NCBI RefSeq assembly: GCF_900176515.1
Contig: NZ_FWXV01000003.1
Location: forward strand, 496,001-560,000
Direction of reading: 5' to 3'
Origin: Kibdelosporangium aridum
GTDB lineage: Bacteria > Actinomycetota > Actinomycetes > Mycobacteriales > Pseudonocardiaceae
Length of the DNA stretch: 64,000 nt
Position numbers and translations under genes: made by a program. Of the stretch, positions 28,049 to 36,917 are shown in pieces (position 1 is the stretch's first letter; each line of letters opens with the position of its first letter). The notes beneath the pieces were generated by a model. The model had not been told where the DNA came from and searched no databases. It saw only the letters and a program-made list of their open reading frames with translations.

Positions 28049-29097
28049 CGCCTCTCCTCCGCGTACAGCCAGCACGCCGCGAAGTGTCCTTGACCGTCGC
28101 CGATGTCGAACCGCGGCGGCAGGTCGGTCTTGCAGCGGTCCATCACGTGCGGGCAGCGCGGGTGGAACCGGCAACCGGACGGCGGGTTGATCAGGCTGGG
28201 CGGCTCGCCCGTGCCCCGGTCCTTCTCGCTCACCGCGTGCGCGGCGATCTGGTCGGGATCCGGTGCCGAGTCGATCAACAGCTGCGTGTACGGGTGCGCG
28301 GGCCGCTGGGTGACGGTCTCGCTGTCGCCGCCTTCGACGATGCGCCCCGCGTACATCACGATCGTCTCGTCGGCGAAGTACCGCGCCGAAGCGATGTCGT
28401 GCGTGATGTACAGGATCGCCAGGTTCAGGCGCTCCTTCAGATCCCGCAGCAGGTTCAGCACGCCGAGCCGGATCGAGACGTCCAACATGGACACCGGCTC
28501 GTCGGCGAGCAGCGCCTCGGGATCCGCGCCGAGCGCACGGGCGATCGCCACGCGCTGGCGCTGTCCGCCGGACAGTTCGTGCGGGAACTTGTCGATGTAG
28601 CGCTCCGGCGGCGTCAGCTGCACCCTCGTCAGCAGATCCGCGAGCGCCTTCTCCAGGTCCTCTTTGGTCTTGCCCGCCCGGTTGTGGATCTTCAGCGCCC
28701 TGGTCAGGTGATACCGGACGGTGTGCACCGGGTTCAGCGACGCGAACGGGTCCTGGAAGATCATCTGGACCCGTTTGGAGTACGCCCGGAACTTCTTGCC
28801 GGACTTCACTGAGACCGACTCGCCGTGCAGCTTGATGTCGCCGGAGGTCCGGCCGTACAGCTGGGCGAGGAGCCTGGCCACAGTGGACTTGCCCGAGCCG
28901 GACTCGCCGACGAGCGCCGTCACCCGGCCACGCCGCAACGTCAACGTGACGTCGTCGACCGCCCGGACCACCCTGGCCACTCTGGAAAGCACCTCCCGGC
29001 CGCGCTTGCGGACCGGGAAGTGCTTGGTCAGGCCATCGGCCTCCAGAACCACCTCGGTGGTCTCGGAGGCCGACGCCTTCATACCGCTCGCCGTCAT
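28045..29097 (-). CDS. Opp/Dpp-type ABC importer ATPase 2 (DppF-like)
   Basis: 350 aa. Walker A GESGSGKST, Q-loop FQDPFASLNP, signature LSGGQRQRVAIARAL and Walker B ALLADEPVSMLD. In Walker B a Ser replaces the usual Thr after PV, a minor change. The C-terminal Cys motif GCRFHPRCPHVMDRC is present. ATG 29097 overlaps the stop of the solute-binding protein gene (ATGA), and its own stop overlaps the B-type permease start. It is the second ATPase of the heteromeric transporter. Confidence 0.93.
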   Translation of the reverse strand: MTASGMKASASETTEVVLEADGLTKHFPVRKRGREVLSRVARVVRAVDDVTLTLRRGRVTALVGESGSGKSTVARLLAQLYGRTSGDIKLHGESVSVKSGKKFRAYSKRVQMIFQDPFASLNPVHTVRYHLTRALKIHNRAGKTKEDLEKALADLLTRVQLTPPERYIDKFPHELSGGQRQRVAIARALGADPEALLADEPVSMLDVSIRLGVLNLLRDLKERLNLAILYITHDIASARYFADETIVMYAGRIVEGGDSETVTQRPAHPYTQLLIDSAPDPDQIAAHAVSEKDRGTGEPPSLINPPSGCRFHPRCPHVMDRCKTDLPPRFDIGDGQGHFAACWLYAEERR

Positions 29098-30767
29098 GAG
29101 GCCGTAGCTGGCTTGAGGCTCATGATGATGTCCAGCGCGTTCTCCTGCGTCGGCTGCGCGGGAGCGTAGTTGTTCTGCTCGTCCGGCCAGCCGACCCAGT
29201 TCTTCGTGCTGTACTGGCCGCCCACGTTGCCCTCGGAGGTGATGATCATCGGCATCTCGTCGACGAAGATCTTCTGCAGCTCGTTCATCGCGGCAGTACG
29301 TGCGGCCTCATCGGTGGCGTTGGCGTACGTGTTGAGCGCCGCCGTGGCCGCCGCGTTCTCGAACCGGCCGTAGTTGCCGTTGATGCCACCAGTACCGATC
29401 GGCTTGTACAGCGCGCCGTCCATGATGGTCTGGTAGATGTCGTACGGCGTGTTGCCGTTGTTGGTCCACCGCATCGAACCGCCGAAGTCACCGGTGTCGA
29501 TGGCCTTGCCCCAGGCATCCTGGTTGATCTTGTCAACCGTGCTCTCGATCCCGATGCCCTTGAGGTTGTCCTTGATGATCTCCAGGTTGGTCACGTAGTC
29601 CGACCAGCCGGACGGCACGATCGTGCGCAGCGTGACCGGCTTGCCGGTCGGGTCGAGCAGCGTCTCGCCCTGGTAGCTGAAACCGTTGCTGGTCAGCAGC
29701 GCCTTGGCACCGGCGACGTCGATCTTGTAGTTCTGGCCCTTGAACTCCGGCGCGATGAACGGCTCACCGGCCGGGGTCGGGATACCCGTGACGTTCTCGA
29801 TCTTCGGGTAGAAGTACCCCGCCTCGCCCTGGGTGAAGATGTCGTCGCGGTTGACGACCATGCTGACCGCGCGTCGCAGGTACTTGTTGTCCCACGGGGC
29901 GACCTTCGTGTTGATCACCAGGCCGTGCACACCGAGCGCGGAGGGGAACCACAGCTTGTAGTTCTTCGGGTCCTTGCTGGTGTAGACCGCCTGCGGGTTC
30001 GGGATGAACACGTAGCTCCACTCGGCCTGGCCGGTGGCCAGCGCCGTGGTCTGCGCCTGGTTGTCGTTGTAGGAGGTGTAGCGGATCTCCTTGACCGCGG
30101 GCGCCTGCTGCCAGTAGTTGTCGCGAGCGACGACCGTGACGGTCTGCGGCGTGAAGGTCTTGAGCGTGTACGGGCCGCTGCCGATCGGGTTCTTCACCGT
30201 CTCGGTGGCCGGTGACGAGAACGTCGACCACTGGTGCTTGGGCACGATGAACTGCTCGTAGATCTTCTTCTGGTAGACGAACTGCGAGCCCTCGAAGCCC
30301 AGCGTGACCTTGTTGCCCTCGAAGCTGATGTCCTTGTACTTGACGCTGTCGATGTTCAGCCCGGGGTTGTCGCGCAGCAGTTGGAAGGTGTAGGCGACGT
30401 CCTCAGCGGTCAGCGGCTTGCCGTCGGACCACGTCACGTTGTCCCGGATCGTGAAGACGATCTTCTTGTAGTTGTCCGACCACTCCCATGAGCTGGCCAG
30501 CCACGGCTTGGTGACGTCGTTCGACCGGATCTCGTTGTACATCACGAGCGGCTCGTAGATGGCCCGCATGTATCCCGACTGGCGGGCAGCCGACGTGTTC
30601 ACGAACGGGTTGTTGTTCTCCGTCTGCGGGCCGTTGGGCATGCCAACGTTCAGCACGGTCGTCGCGCTGGTGTTGCTGGCCCCGCTGTTGCTGCTGCTGC
30701 AGGCGGCGAGGCTGGCCATCGACAGGATGCCAGCGAGGGCTAAGGCGGCAGTGCGCTTGGCTCGCAT
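29094..30767 (-). CDS. Solute-binding lipoprotein, family 5 (Opp/Dpp-type)
   Basis: 557 aa from ATG 30767, with a near-perfect AAGGAGG site 6 bases upstream. Lipobox LAAC with Cys at about residue 23, then a Ser/Asn-rich linker. The SBP_bac_5 fold shows WSDNYKKIVFTIRDNVTWSD, PLTAEDVAYTF and NPIGSGPYTLKTFTPQ. It captures substrate outside the membrane for the permease pair. SBP_bac_5 proteins linked to glycosidases, as in Thermotoga, often bind beta-oligosaccharides; here the operon's GH1 enzyme points the same way. Confidence 0.92.
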   Translation of the reverse strand: MRAKRTAALALAGILSMASLAACSSSNSGASNTSATTVLNVGMPNGPQTENNNPFVNTSAARQSGYMRAIYEPLVMYNEIRSNDVTKPWLASSWEWSDNYKKIVFTIRDNVTWSDGKPLTAEDVAYTFQLLRDNPGLNIDSVKYKDISFEGNKVTLGFEGSQFVYQKKIYEQFIVPKHQWSTFSSPATETVKNPIGSGPYTLKTFTPQTVTVVARDNYWQQAPAVKEIRYTSYNDNQAQTTALATGQAEWSYVFIPNPQAVYTSKDPKNYKLWFPSALGVHGLVINTKVAPWDNKYLRRAVSMVVNRDDIFTQGEAGYFYPKIENVTGIPTPAGEPFIAPEFKGQNYKIDVAGAKALLTSNGFSYQGETLLDPTGKPVTLRTIVPSGWSDYVTNLEIIKDNLKGIGIESTVDKINQDAWGKAIDTGDFGGSMRWTNNGNTPYDIYQTIMDGALYKPIGTGGINGNYGRFENAAATAALNTYANATDEAARTAAMNELQKIFVDEMPMIITSEGNVGGQYSTKNWVGWPDEQNNYAPAQPTQENALDIIMSLKPATAS

Positions 30768-31012
30768 GGATCCTCCTTCGTGGTCTTGGTTCGGTTGTGG
30801 AACTACTCTCGGGCACAGCTTTGGGACAACTCGCGAACTCACCCGGCATGCGGCGGTGCCGGGGTATCTCGACCCCTGCGTGTACGTGCATGGACACGCT
30901 CTCACGTTCGCCGGTCGCGATCCGGCCAATGGGTGGGAGTCAACCGCGTGGCTCGGGTCACGTCAATAACGGGCAGGTTACGAAATCACCCTAAATTTAA
31001 GGCGTAAAGTAA
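30768..31012. promoter_or_regulatory. Promoter region of the Opp-type importer operon
   Basis: The gap upstream of the binding-protein gene holds a partial LacI-like site at 30891-30904 (TGGACACGCTCTCA; the right half matches the palindrome at 20563-20576, the left half is degenerate). An AT-rich stretch near 30988-31010 contains TAAATTTAAGG and GTAAAGTAATCATTG. Either could be an operator for the operon. No gene was found in the gap. Confidence 0.4.
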
Positions 31013-31846
31013 TCATTGCTTCACCGAGCCGCTCACCAGATCGATCCGCCAGTACCGCTGCAAGGCCAGGAACAGGGCAATGACCGGCAAGACGGACAGC
31101 AGTGTCCCAGTGATGACCAACGAGTAAAGCGAAGCCTCTGCGGCGCCGTGCCGCAAGAGGCTGTACAGCCCAACTGTCACAGGGAACTGACTATCACTGG
31201 TCAGCATCACGAAGGGCAACAGGAAGTTGTTCCAGATGACGATGAACTGCAGCAGGAACACGGTGACCAGTCCGGGTGCCATCAGACGCAGGCCGATCGA
31301 CGTGAACAGGCGAAACTCCCCGGCACCGTCCAGCCGCCCGGCCTCGAGCATGGACTCCGGAACGGACGCGGCCGCGTAGATCCGGCACAGGTAGATGCCG
31401 TACGGGTTGAACAACTGTGGCAACAACACGCCAATGAACGTGTCCGTCATGCCCACTTTGGACAGCAGCAGGTACTGCGGGATGGCCAGCACGATCTGCG
31501 GCAGCAACACGCCCGCGAGGATCGTGTTGAAGATGACCTTTCGCCCGAAGAACTCGTATTTGGCCAGCGCGTACCCCGCGGCGGCCGAGACCAGCGACGC
31601 GACGACGCCGCCGATCAGGGCGTACAGGAAGCTGTTGAGCATCCAGCGCCAGAAGATCCCGTCCTGATAGGCCGTCAGGTCCCGGATGTTGGTGACCAGT
31701 CCGCCGTTGAACGACGGCAGGTACGTCGACGTGGAGAACAGCTCCGCCGGGGACTTCGTCGCCGCGACGACGATCCACAGCGTCGGCGCGAGGGTGTAGA
31801 CGGCGCCGAGCACCAGGCCGATCGTGGCGAGGTTGACCCTCCTCAT
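31013..31846 (-). CDS. CUT1 sugar ABC importer permease (MalG-like)
   Basis: 277 aa from ATG 31846, overlapping the MalF-like stop by 4 bases. Six hydrophobic segments. The EAA loop reads AASVPESMLEAGRLDGAGEFRLFTSIGLRLMAP, the docking site for a MalK/MsiK-type ATPase. No ATPase gene is in the operon, so a shared MsiK encoded elsewhere probably powers it, as is usual in actinomycetes. It forms the sugar channel with the MalF-like partner. Confidence 0.93.
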   Translation of the reverse strand: MRRVNLATIGLVLGAVYTLAPTLWIVVAATKSPAELFSTSTYLPSFNGGLVTNIRDLTAYQDGIFWRWMLNSFLYALIGGVVASLVSAAAGYALAKYEFFGRKVIFNTILAGVLLPQIVLAIPQYLLLSKVGMTDTFIGVLLPQLFNPYGIYLCRIYAAASVPESMLEAGRLDGAGEFRLFTSIGLRLMAPGLVTVFLLQFIVIWNNFLLPFVMLTSDSQFPVTVGLYSLLRHGAAEASLYSLVITGTLLSVLPVIALFLALQRYWRIDLVSGSVKQ

Positions 31847-32697
31847 CGGACACCTCGCTGCACGACCTTCGCGGCGACGAACGAAACGATCAGCGCGGCC
31901 ACCGTGAACAACACCGATGTGGCCGCCGCGCTGTAGATGTCGGAGTCCACAAAGGCGTCCTTGTAGATCTTCATCATCGGTGTCCACTCCGACGAGATCG
32001 CATTGGACAGCGGCCGGAGGGTGAACGGCTCGTTGACCAGCTGCAGCGCGGCCAGCACGCTGAACAGCGTGCACATCGCGATCGCCGGGCGGACCAGCGG
32101 AACCTTGATCCGCAGCGCCATCTTCCATTCACCGCACCCGTCCAGCCGCGCGGCCTCGTATACCTCCGAGGGGATGGACCGCAACGCGGTGAAGACGACG
32201 ATCATGTTGAACCCGGCCGCGCCCCACACCACCACGTTGGCCACGGAGAAGAAGACCGAAGTGGACCCGAAGAAGTCCGCACCGACCGGACTGGTCGCCG
32301 GCAGGTAGAGAAAGCCCCACAACAGCGTGGCGATCACACCAGGCACCGCGTAAGGCAGGAAGATGGCCAGCCGGGTGAACCTGGTCAGCCTGGTCCGCGG
32401 CACGTCGAGCAGCAGCGCGAAAAGCAAAGCGAGCCCGACGGTCAGCCCGACCGTGATGACGCCGACGAGCAGCATCCGCACCACGCTGCCGATCAGCTCC
32501 GGATCGGCGAGCACACCCTGATAGTTGTCCAGCCCGACGAAAACCACCCTGCTGCCCGCGGCCAGCAGCCCACCACTGACCTTGCGCGCCTGGAAGCTCA
32601 GCACGAGTGCGTAGATCCCAGGCGCGACAACGAACAGCAGGAACAAGACCACCGCGGGCAGCACGAGGAAGTAAGGCAGACCCTTGGTTTTCCTCAT
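31843..32697 (-). CDS. CUT1 sugar ABC importer permease (MalF-like)
   Basis: 284 aa. The N-terminus LPYFLVLPAVVLFLLFVVAPGIYALVLSFQ is typical of UgpA/MalF-type permeases. The EAA loop is PSEVYEAARLDGCGEWKMALRIKVPLVRP. It lies 10 bases downstream of the binding-protein gene and is coupled to the MalG-like gene by a 4-base overlap. The sugar is not predictable from the permease alone. Confidence 0.93.
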   Translation of the reverse strand: MRKTKGLPYFLVLPAVVLFLLFVVAPGIYALVLSFQARKVSGGLLAAGSRVVFVGLDNYQGVLADPELIGSVVRMLLVGVITVGLTVGLALLFALLLDVPRTRLTRFTRLAIFLPYAVPGVIATLLWGFLYLPATSPVGADFFGSTSVFFSVANVVVWGAAGFNMIVVFTALRSIPSEVYEAARLDGCGEWKMALRIKVPLVRPAIAMCTLFSVLAALQLVNEPFTLRPLSNAISSEWTPMMKIYKDAFVDSDIYSAAATSVLFTVAALIVSFVAAKVVQRGVR

Positions 32698-32707
32698 GCA
32701 CCGCTTC

Positions 32708-34000
32708 CTAGTTCAGGGTGAACCCGAGTTTCTTCATATCAGCGACGGTCGCGTTCTGCATGGCGTCCAGCGCACCGGCAAAAGGACTGTCGGCCTGCAT
32801 GGCCTTGCCGAACGAGTCGGTGTAGCTGGCGAACGTGACCGTCACGTTCGGACCCCACATCGGGAAGCTGCGGGCGTTCGGCGCGGACTGCTTGATCACC
32901 TCGTAGTAGTCCGTCTGGTTGGGCATGAACGGCGGCGGCTGCGTCAAGATCGGCAGTGACCTGCCCGAAGTGGACGCCGGGTACACGTTGATGTTCTTGA
33001 TCTGAGCCGTCACGGCTTCGGCATTGGTGTTCAGCCACGACACGAACTTCGCGGCCTCGGCCGGCCGCTTGGAGTCTGTGGTCACCGTGATCGCCGAGCC
33101 ACCCCAGATCCCAGTGGCCTTGTCCCCCGCCTGCCACGTCGGCAGCGGCGCGACGGCCCATTTGCCCTTGGTGTCCGGAGCGATCCCGGCGAACTGCGCG
33201 GGCGCCCAGGCACCGGAGATCCACGTGGCCAGCGTGCCGTCGTTCATCTGCTTGTTCCACTGCGGGGAAAACGACGGGCCTTTGTCGACGACACCGGCCT
33301 TGACCAGGTCCTCCCAGTACGCGGCGACCTTTTTGGACGCCTCGCCGTTGATGTCGACCTTCCAGTTCGTCCCGCTGGTCGACCACCAGTCAGCACCGTT
33401 CTGCTGGGCCAGTCCGGCGAACCAGCCGGGATCGGCGGCATCGAAGTTGGTGATGAACGTGTTCGGCGCCTTCTGCTTGAGAGTCTGCGCGGTCTGCTTG
33501 TACTCATCCCAGGTCTTCGGCACGGTCAAGCCGTACTGCTGGAACAGGTCGGTCCGGTAGAACAGCATGAGCGGCGCGACGTCCTGCGGGATGCCGTACA
33601 CCTTGCCCTCGAACTTGGTCGCCTTGAGCGTCGGCTCGTCGAAGTCCTTGACGGTGTCCGATGTGTACTCGGTGATGTCCCGCACGACACCGCCGGACAC
33701 CAGCGCGGGCAGCGACTGGTACTCGACCTTGGCGATGTCCGGGCCGTTGCCGGCCTGGTGCGCGGTGACCATCTTGTTGACCAGCTGGTCGCCACCGGCC
33801 GGGTTGGTCAGCGTGACCTGGATGTCCGGGTTCTGCGCGTTCCAGATCGCGACGACCTTGTCCATGTTGGGGTCCCAGCCCCAGAAGCTCAGCTCGGCCT
33901 TGCCGGTCGGAGCAGGCGCCGCGCCCTCGTCACCGCCGCACGCGGTGACGGCGAGTGCGGCAGCCAGCAGCACTGCGGCGAGTCTTCGTTGACTCCTCAT
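32708..34000 (-). CDS. Sugar-binding lipoprotein, family 1
   Basis: 430 aa with lipobox VTAC (Cys about residue 21). The SBP_bac_1 fold shows ELSFWGWDPNMDKVVAIWN, GNGPDIAKVEYQSLPALV, VYGIPQDVAPLMLFYRTDLF and ATWISGAWAP. Tryptophan-rich surfaces fit sugar stacking. It is the first gene of the CUT1 importer operon. The adjacent aldehyde dehydrogenase and ROK genes lie upstream on the same strand. Confidence 0.93.
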   Translation of the reverse strand: MRSQRRLAAVLLAAALAVTACGGDEGAAPAPTGKAELSFWGWDPNMDKVVAIWNAQNPDIQVTLTNPAGGDQLVNKMVTAHQAGNGPDIAKVEYQSLPALVSGGVVRDITEYTSDTVKDFDEPTLKATKFEGKVYGIPQDVAPLMLFYRTDLFQQYGLTVPKTWDEYKQTAQTLKQKAPNTFITNFDAADPGWFAGLAQQNGADWWSTSGTNWKVDINGEASKKVAAYWEDLVKAGVVDKGPSFSPQWNKQMNDGTLATWISGAWAPAQFAGIAPDTKGKWAVAPLPTWQAGDKATGIWGGSAITVTTDSKRPAEAAKFVSWLNTNAEAVTAQIKNINVYPASTSGRSLPILTQPPPFMPNQTDYYEVIKQSAPNARSFPMWGPNVTVTFASYTDSFGKAMQADSPFAGALDAMQNATVADMKKLGFTLN

Positions 34001-34104
34001 GGTGTACTCCGCTCACATGTGTGTCAGTGGGGTTCCTCCGCCGCGACCCGGGACTCTACCCGGCGACGCCCGCGGTCCACCCCGGCAAGTTCAGCCCCGC
34101 AACT

Positions 34105-35493
34105 TCAGCCCCGCAGTTTCAGCGGAGTGCGCTGAACGCCGATCCATTGCCGCTTGGTGAAACCAGGCATCTGGTTCTCCGCGCCGTGGCGCGCGTGCGC
34201 GTCGTTGACGTGCACTTCGCCTGCCTGCAACTGCTCGGCGACACGCATCCCGCGGATCAGGTCAGCGCTGAACACCGAGTTCATCAACATGGGATAGCCG
34301 TTGACGAGGTCGATCGCCTCGTCCTCACTGTCCACAACGGTCACCGGGATCACCGGCCCGAAGATCTCCTCGTCGAAAGCGGGCATCCCCGGCCGGACAT
34401 CGGCAAGGACGGTCGGCCGGTAGAACAGACCTTCATACGTCCCACCGCTGACCAACCGCGCGCCCATCGCGATCGACTTGCCGACGATGTCGTTGTGCAC
34501 CCGATCGCGCTGCTTCTCGCTGATCAGCGGCCCTTGATCGACAGCGTCGAACGGATCTCCGACCTTCAGCGCCGCAACCCGTTTGGTCACGGCGTCGAGA
34601 TACGCCTCTGCGACATCGCGGTGCACGATGTGCCTGCTCGCGCTGATGCACGTCTGCCCCTGGAACTCCAGCGAGGCGATCATCGCGCACGACGCCGCCA
34701 ACTCGATGTCGGCGTCATCGAGGATGACGAAGGCATTGCTGCCGCCCAGTTCGAGGCGGATGTTGCGAAGGCTGCTCGCGGCGGCCTCGGCGATCCGGAT
34801 GCCGATCTCGCGTGAGCCGGTGAAGTCCATCAGGTCAAGACCGGGATGCGTGGCAAGCGGCCAGCCTGCCTGCTCGCCGTCACCGGGCACGACATTGAAG
34901 ACGCCGGGCGGGAAACCGGCTTCGTGTGCGGCCTCGGCAAGGACCTGGCCACCGATGACCGGTGTCAGTTCGGCCGGCTTGAGCACGATCGTGTTGCCGA
35001 ACGCCAAACCCGGGCCCACCGCGCGCATCGCGAGGTTCATCGGGTAGTTCCAGGGCGTGATCAGGCCGATCACCCCGAGGGGCACCGCCCTGGACAGCGA
35101 CAGCTTCCCTGCCTTGTACGGCGGGAGGATGTCGCCGGCGTTCTGGCCCACCTGCACGGCGGAGATGCGCAGCTGCTTGATCGACGTGCCGACCTCGTCC
35201 TCAGCCTTGGCTCGTACTCCCCCGGTTTCCCGCATGCTCTGCTCGACCAGCTCGTCGAAGCGCCCCTGCAGCACCTCGGCGAACTCGAACAGGAGGTTTG
35301 ATCGTTCCGGGGCGCTGGTGGCGGCCCATGCCTGCTGGGCTTGCCTGGCGGCAAGCACGGCCCGGTCAATGTCCTCTTTGGTGGCTTTGGCGTAGGTGCC
35401 TAGCTGCTTGCCGGTGGCCTTCTCGTGGACTGGGCCCGTTTGTCCCGAGGCAGCCGGGGTGAACTGTCCGTCGATGTACAGCTGGGCTTCCAT
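34105..35493 (-). CDS. NAD(P)-dependent aldehyde dehydrogenase
   Basis: 462 aa. Catalytic Cys in GQTCISASR, general-base Glu in RLELGGSNAF, and the cofactor loop FTGSREIG. The N-terminal TPWNYPMNLAMRAVGPGLA is standard for the superfamily. Sequence style is nearest the benzaldehyde/aromatic aldehyde branch, but substrate cannot be fixed. It sits 104 bp upstream of the sugar-importer operon on the same strand; whether it shares a transcript is unclear. The last codons are part of short direct repeats (TTCAGCCCCGC) that run into the downstream gap. Confidence 0.92.
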   Translation of the reverse strand: MEAQLYIDGQFTPAASGQTGPVHEKATGKQLGTYAKATKEDIDRAVLAARQAQQAWAATSAPERSNLLFEFAEVLQGRFDELVEQSMRETGGVRAKAEDEVGTSIKQLRISAVQVGQNAGDILPPYKAGKLSLSRAVPLGVIGLITPWNYPMNLAMRAVGPGLAFGNTIVLKPAELTPVIGGQVLAEAAHEAGFPPGVFNVVPGDGEQAGWPLATHPGLDLMDFTGSREIGIRIAEAAASSLRNIRLELGGSNAFVILDDADIELAASCAMIASLEFQGQTCISASRHIVHRDVAEAYLDAVTKRVAALKVGDPFDAVDQGPLISEKQRDRVHNDIVGKSIAMGARLVSGGTYEGLFYRPTVLADVRPGMPAFDEEIFGPVIPVTVVDSEDEAIDLVNGYPMLMNSVFSADLIRGMRVAEQLQAGEVHVNDAHARHGAENQMPGFTKRQWIGVQRTPLKLRG

Positions 35494-35524
35494 GCCGCCT
35501 CCGGGTCACGAGGACTTCTTCCAC

Positions 35525-35539
35525 GACTTAAGGTAAGTC
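35525..35539. promoter_or_regulatory. Palindrome GACTTA-AGG-TAAGTC before the aldehyde dehydrogenase
   Basis: A perfect 6-bp inverted repeat with a 3-bp spacer lies 32 bp upstream of the start at 35493. The ROK regulator gene is immediately upstream, and the TTAA-containing core recalls sites at 8487 and 38515-38537. It is a plausible operator. Confidence 0.45.
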
Positions 35540-35622
35540 TCGAAGCCTCAACCGTCAACGGGTGTCCCCAATGAGTGGTTGCCAGGGTCAGCACCCACGA
35601 GCTCTACGCTGGGAATTGGCCA

Positions 35623-36795
35623 CTAAGCAGGCCGCGCCCCCGTCGCCAGGAGCTGCAGAACGGGCAAAGTGGCAGCGCCGAGCGCGACTTCGGCATTGCC
35701 CAGCTGCCCCAACTCGATTTCGGTCTGCGCGAACAAATAAGGCAGTGCGTGCCGTTTGACCGCATCCCGCACAGCCGCCAGAACAGCCGGCCCGAGCACA
35801 GCCGATACCCACCCGGACAGCACAACCTTGTCCGGATTGAGCATGTTGACCAGGTTCGAGATCCCGATCCCGAGATACTCCGCGGTCTGCGCGACCACGC
35901 GCTGAGCGTCCGGATCGCTCAACCCCACCAGCTCGACCATCTTCGACTCAGTGTCCGAAGCGGACAGATCCTTGCCGTAGCGGCCGAGGATCGCCTCAGC
36001 CCCAACGTAAGCCTCAAGGCACCCGCGCGACCCGCACCGGCAAGCAGCCCCGCCGACCTGCACCACGGTGTGGCCCCACTCAGCGGTCACCGATGTCGCT
36101 GAGCGGTAAGAGTCCGACCCTGTGGCGACCGCAGCGCCCACACCGACGCCCAGCAGGGCAATGACGGCCCGCGACGCGTCCCGGCCAGCGCCACGCCACA
36201 TCTCGGCCTGCCCCAACGTCCGGGCGCAGTTGTCGACGTACAGCGGCGCGTCCACCAGGGGCCGCAGCATCGAGACCAGCGGAACGCCGGACCACTTCAG
36301 GGTCGGCGCGTGGACCAGACCATCCGACAACACCGCGCCTGGCACCCCGACACCCACGCCCAGCAGAGATGCCGAGTCGGTCGAAGCGGTCACCGCGGAG
36401 ATGCCCTGTACGACCAGCTGCACGACCTGCTCGGGATCGAGTTTTGTGTCCGCTATCGGGTATGTGGCCGTATCCAGCGTGTTCAGCGTGCAGTCGAAGA
36501 GTCCGACCTGGACATGGGTCTCTCCGATGTCCACGCCGACGACGTTGCCGAAATCCCGGCGGACTTGCAGCAGCGTCCGTGGACGTCCACCGTCCGAGTC
36601 GACCGAGCCCGCCTCGGCTACCATTCCGTCGCTGATCAGGTCCGATATGACGTTGCTTACCGTGGCTGAGCTCAGGCCTGATGCTTGCATCAGTTCGAGC
36701 CGGCTGCCCGGTCCGTCGAGGTAGAGCCGCGACAACAACGCCGATCTGTTGTGTCGGCGCAGGTCACGCGTTGTCTGCTGGGTGGACCGGAGCAC
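35623..36795 (-). CDS. ROK-family transcriptional repressor 1
   Basis: 390 aa. The N-terminal winged HTH (MQASGLSSATVSNVISDLI) is followed by a ROK sugar-kinase-like domain: VVGVDIGETHVQVGLFD, GVGVGVPGAV, and the zinc-binding signature GGAACRCGSRGCLEAYVG. These proteins sense a sugar or sugar phosphate. The kinase Asp in the DNC region (YVDNCA) is retained, but such repressors seldom phosphorylate. It is divergent from a paralogous ROK gene across 122 bp and upstream of the aldehyde dehydrogenase and CUT1 importer, which it probably controls. Confidence 0.93.
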   Translation of the reverse strand: MLRSTQQTTRDLRRHNRSALLSRLYLDGPGSRLELMQASGLSSATVSNVISDLISDGMVAEAGSVDSDGGRPRTLLQVRRDFGNVVGVDIGETHVQVGLFDCTLNTLDTATYPIADTKLDPEQVVQLVVQGISAVTASTDSASLLGVGVGVPGAVLSDGLVHAPTLKWSGVPLVSMLRPLVDAPLYVDNCARTLGQAEMWRGAGRDASRAVIALLGVGVGAAVATGSDSYRSATSVTAEWGHTVVQVGGAACRCGSRGCLEAYVGAEAILGRYGKDLSASDTESKMVELVGLSDPDAQRVVAQTAEYLGIGISNLVNMLNPDKVVLSGWVSAVLGPAVLAAVRDAVKRHALPYLFAQTEIELGQLGNAEVALGAATLPVLQLLATGARPA

Positions 36796-36917
36796 GTATG
36801 GATTGTGCCATGTCCGGACATCACCACCGGTTGGCTTTACTTGAAAATTTAATTTATGGCCGGTATTTAGGCTGGTGAGGCATGCTGTTGCTGGCTTGCA
36901 GCCAGAGAGGGGTAGTC
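36796..36917. promoter_or_regulatory. Divergent ROK-ROK promoter region
   Basis: The 122-bp gap between two divergent ROK genes contains an unusually AT-rich run at about 36838-36868 (ACTTGAAAATTTAATTTATG and flanks). It likely includes promoter elements and autoregulatory operators for both repressors. The start at 36918 has AGAGAGGGG shortly upstream. Confidence 0.5.
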